Source of the DNA: Streptomyces sp. PKU-EA00015
Lineage (GTDB): Bacteria > Actinomycetota > Actinomycetes > Streptomycetales > Streptomycetaceae
Length of the DNA stretch: 64,000 nt
Direction of reading: 5' to 3'
Assembly (NCBI RefSeq): GCF_013387495.1
Contig: NZ_JABZEE010000037.1
Location: forward strand, 102,825 to 166,824
The position numbers and the translations under genes were made by a program. Below, in pieces: positions 62,773-64,000 of this stretch (position 1 is the first letter of the stretch; each line of letters opens with the position of its first letter). Under the pieces are notes generated by a model that saw nothing but the letters and a program-made list of their open reading frames with translations, was not told the DNA's origin and searched no databases.

Positions 62773-64000
62773 ATGACACGAGCAGTGGGCATCGATTTGG
62801 GAACGACGAATTCCGTGGTCTGTGTCCTGGAAGGCGGCGAGCCGACGGTCGTCACGAACACCGAGGGCGCGAGGACCACGCCGTCGGTCGTGGCGTTCGC
62901 CAAGAACGGCGAGGTGCTCGTCGGGGAGCTCGCCAAGCGGCAGGCCGTGACGAACGTGGAGCGCACCGCCCGGTCCGTCAAGCGGCACATGGGCGAGGGC
63001 GACTGGCACTTCCCGGCGTCCGGAGACATCGACGGCAAGCGGTACACCGCCCAGGAGATCTCGGCCCGCGTGCTGCAGAAGCTGAAGAGGGACGCCGAGG
63101 CGTATCTCGGCGAGGACGTCACGGACGCGGTGATCACCGTCCCGGCGTACTTCAACGACGCGCAGCGCACCTCCACGAAGGAGGCAGGGCAGATCGCGGG
63201 TCTGAACGTCCTGCGGATCATCAATGAACCGACGTCCGCCGCTCTCGCCTACGGCCTGGACAAGGGCAACGACCAGACGATCCTCGTCTTCGACCTCGGC
63301 GGCGGCACGTTCGACGTGTCGCTGCTGGAGATCGGCGAGGGCCTGGTGGAGGTGAAGGCGACCAACGGTGATACGCACCTGGGCGGTGACGACTGGGACG
63401 AGCGGATCGTCGACCACCTGGTGAAGCAGTTCAAGAACGGCTACGGCGTCGACCTGTCCAAGGACAAGATGGCGTTGCAGCGTCTGCGCGAGGCGGCCGA
63501 GCGGGCGAAGATCGAGCTGTCGTCGTCGACCGAGACGGCGATCAACCTGCCGTACATCACGGCGTCCGCCGAGGGGCCGCTGCACCTGGACGAGAAGCTC
63601 ACCCGCGCCCAGTTCGAGCAGCTGACGGCGGATCTGCTGGAGCGCTGCAAGGCTCCGTTCCACAACGCCGTCAAGGACGCGAAGATCAAGGTCTCCGACA
63701 TCGACCATGTGATCCTGGTCGGAGGTTCGACCCGTATGCCGGCGGTGACGGAGCTGGTGAAGGAGCTGACGGGCAAGGACGCCAACAAGGGTGTGAACCC
63801 GGACGAGGTCGTCGCGATCGGCGCCTCGCTCCAGGCCGGTGTCCTCAAGGGTGAGGTCAAGGACGTCCTGCTCCTCGACGTGACCCCGCTGTCCCTCGGT
63901 ATCGAGACCAAGGGCGGCATCATGACCAAGCTCATCGAGCGCAACACCACGATCCCGACCAAGCGCTCGGAGGTCTTCACGACGGCCGAGGACAACCAGC
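62773..64000 (+). CDS. dnaK: Molecular chaperone DnaK, N-terminal part (runs off window)
   Basis: About 409 residues of an Hsp70 are visible: MTRAVGIDLGTTNSVVCVLEGG, AVITVPAYFNDAQRTSTKEA, VFDLGGGTFDVSLLEIGEG and ILVGGSTRMPAVTELVK cover the ATPase domain, and the start of the substrate domain (DVLLLDVTPLSLGIET) follows. All nucleotide-site motifs are intact. Divergence from a CBS gene and lack of an HspR box suggest a secondary dnaK copy rather than the main dnaK-grpE-dnaJ-hspR operon; genes downstream are not visible. ATG 62773 follows GAGGAGG. Confidence 0.95.
   Translation, partial: MTRAVGIDLGTTNSVVCVLEGGEPTVVTNTEGARTTPSVVAFAKNGEVLVGELAKRQAVTNVERTARSVKRHMGEGDWHFPASGDIDGKRYTAQEISARVLQKLKRDAEAYLGEDVTDAVITVPAYFNDAQRTSTKEAGQIAGLNVLRIINEPTSAALAYGLDKGNDQTILVFDLGGGTFDVSLLEIGEGLVEVKATNGDTHLGGDDWDERIVDHLVKQFKNGYGVDLSKDKMALQRLREAAERAKIELSSSTETAINLPYITASAEGPLHLDEKLTRAQFEQLTADLLERCKAPFHNAVKDAKIKVSDIDHVILVGGSTRMPAVTELVKELTGKDANKGVNPDEVVAIGASLQAGVLKGEVKDVLLLDVTPLSLGIETKGGIMTKLIERNTTIPTKRSEVFTTAEDNQ

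Noticed and set aside
1..64000. tRNA or rRNA genes, CRISPR arrays, complete insertion sequences, replication origin
   Set aside because: No cloverleaf-type sequences, rRNA stretches, regularly spaced repeats, transposase genes or DnaA-box clusters were recognised when reading the window.

Overview
The window is high-GC DNA with the hallmarks of a Streptomyces chromosome: strong third-position GC bias, frequent GTG/TTG starts, mycothiol-linked metabolism, and streptomycete-type families such as a streptogrisin-like protease, RheA/Hsp18, a SCO2400-type protein, DUF3040 and DUF2264. No rRNA, tRNA, CRISPR array or intact transposase was seen. Many genes are stress-related or accessory, and about a dozen are decayed, which would fit a chromosome arm better than the core; that placement is inference.

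Layout. 0-4 kb: an IclR regulator between a mycothiol-dependent formaldehyde dehydrogenase/metallo-beta-lactamase pair and a Rieske ferredoxin/FAD reductase pair, with a similar motif directly after the proposed -10 box on both sides. 4-8.3 kb: cold-shock protein, quinone oxidoreductase, and two secreted serine proteases (S1 and S8) facing each other across a 15-bp terminator. 8.6-11.5 kb: decayed genes (alcohol dehydrogenase, F5/8 domain of a glycosidase, LacI regulator, a Tat-signal ORF). 11.5-16 kb: a LacI-operator-bearing operon for uronate polysaccharide breakdown (PL8 lyase plus DUF2264). 16-21 kb: stress and potassium region (alpha/beta hydrolase, RheA repressor with a duplicated operator, Hsp18, DUF2267, TrkA/TrkH). 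21-33.6 kb: mixed accessory genes (carboxylate-amine ligase, class II amidotransferase, CapA, phosphoribosyltransferase, a roughly 200-bp MITE-like element, LysR/EamA pair, amino acid permease, RCK potassium channel).

34.3-45.3 kb is the most coherent system: ten same-strand genes, mostly overlapping by 4 nt. They encode a UDP-glucuronate decarboxylase-like enzyme, a NodU-type carbamoyltransferase, GmhB, GmhA and HldE homologues for ADP-activated heptose, and five glycosyltransferases (two of the GT9 heptosyltransferase family). In a Gram-positive this predicts a carbamoylated heptose/pentose surface glycan or glycoside. An MFS exporter converges on its end.

47-53.8 kb holds an SDR, DUF2795 and DUF8129-like stress proteins behind a SigB-type promoter, a truncated glycosyltransferase and EamA transporter joined at their start codons, a NodB deacetylase, ChaB and a SCO2400-type protein. 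53-59 kb is heavily decayed: TetR, SDR, GntR, PucR, urease-alpha and gluconolactonase remnants surround one intact gamma-glutamyltransferase gene and one small secreted Asp/Gly/Asn/His repeat protein. 59-64 kb carries a histone-H1-like protein, a LEA-like/holin/DUF3618 envelope module (the last frameshifted exactly at a perfect palindrome), a CBS protein and the 5' part of a dnaK gene.

A repeated theme is pairs of genes that each lost one end at a common junction (about 10630, 49743, 54587 and 58630), as if several deletions shaped this region.
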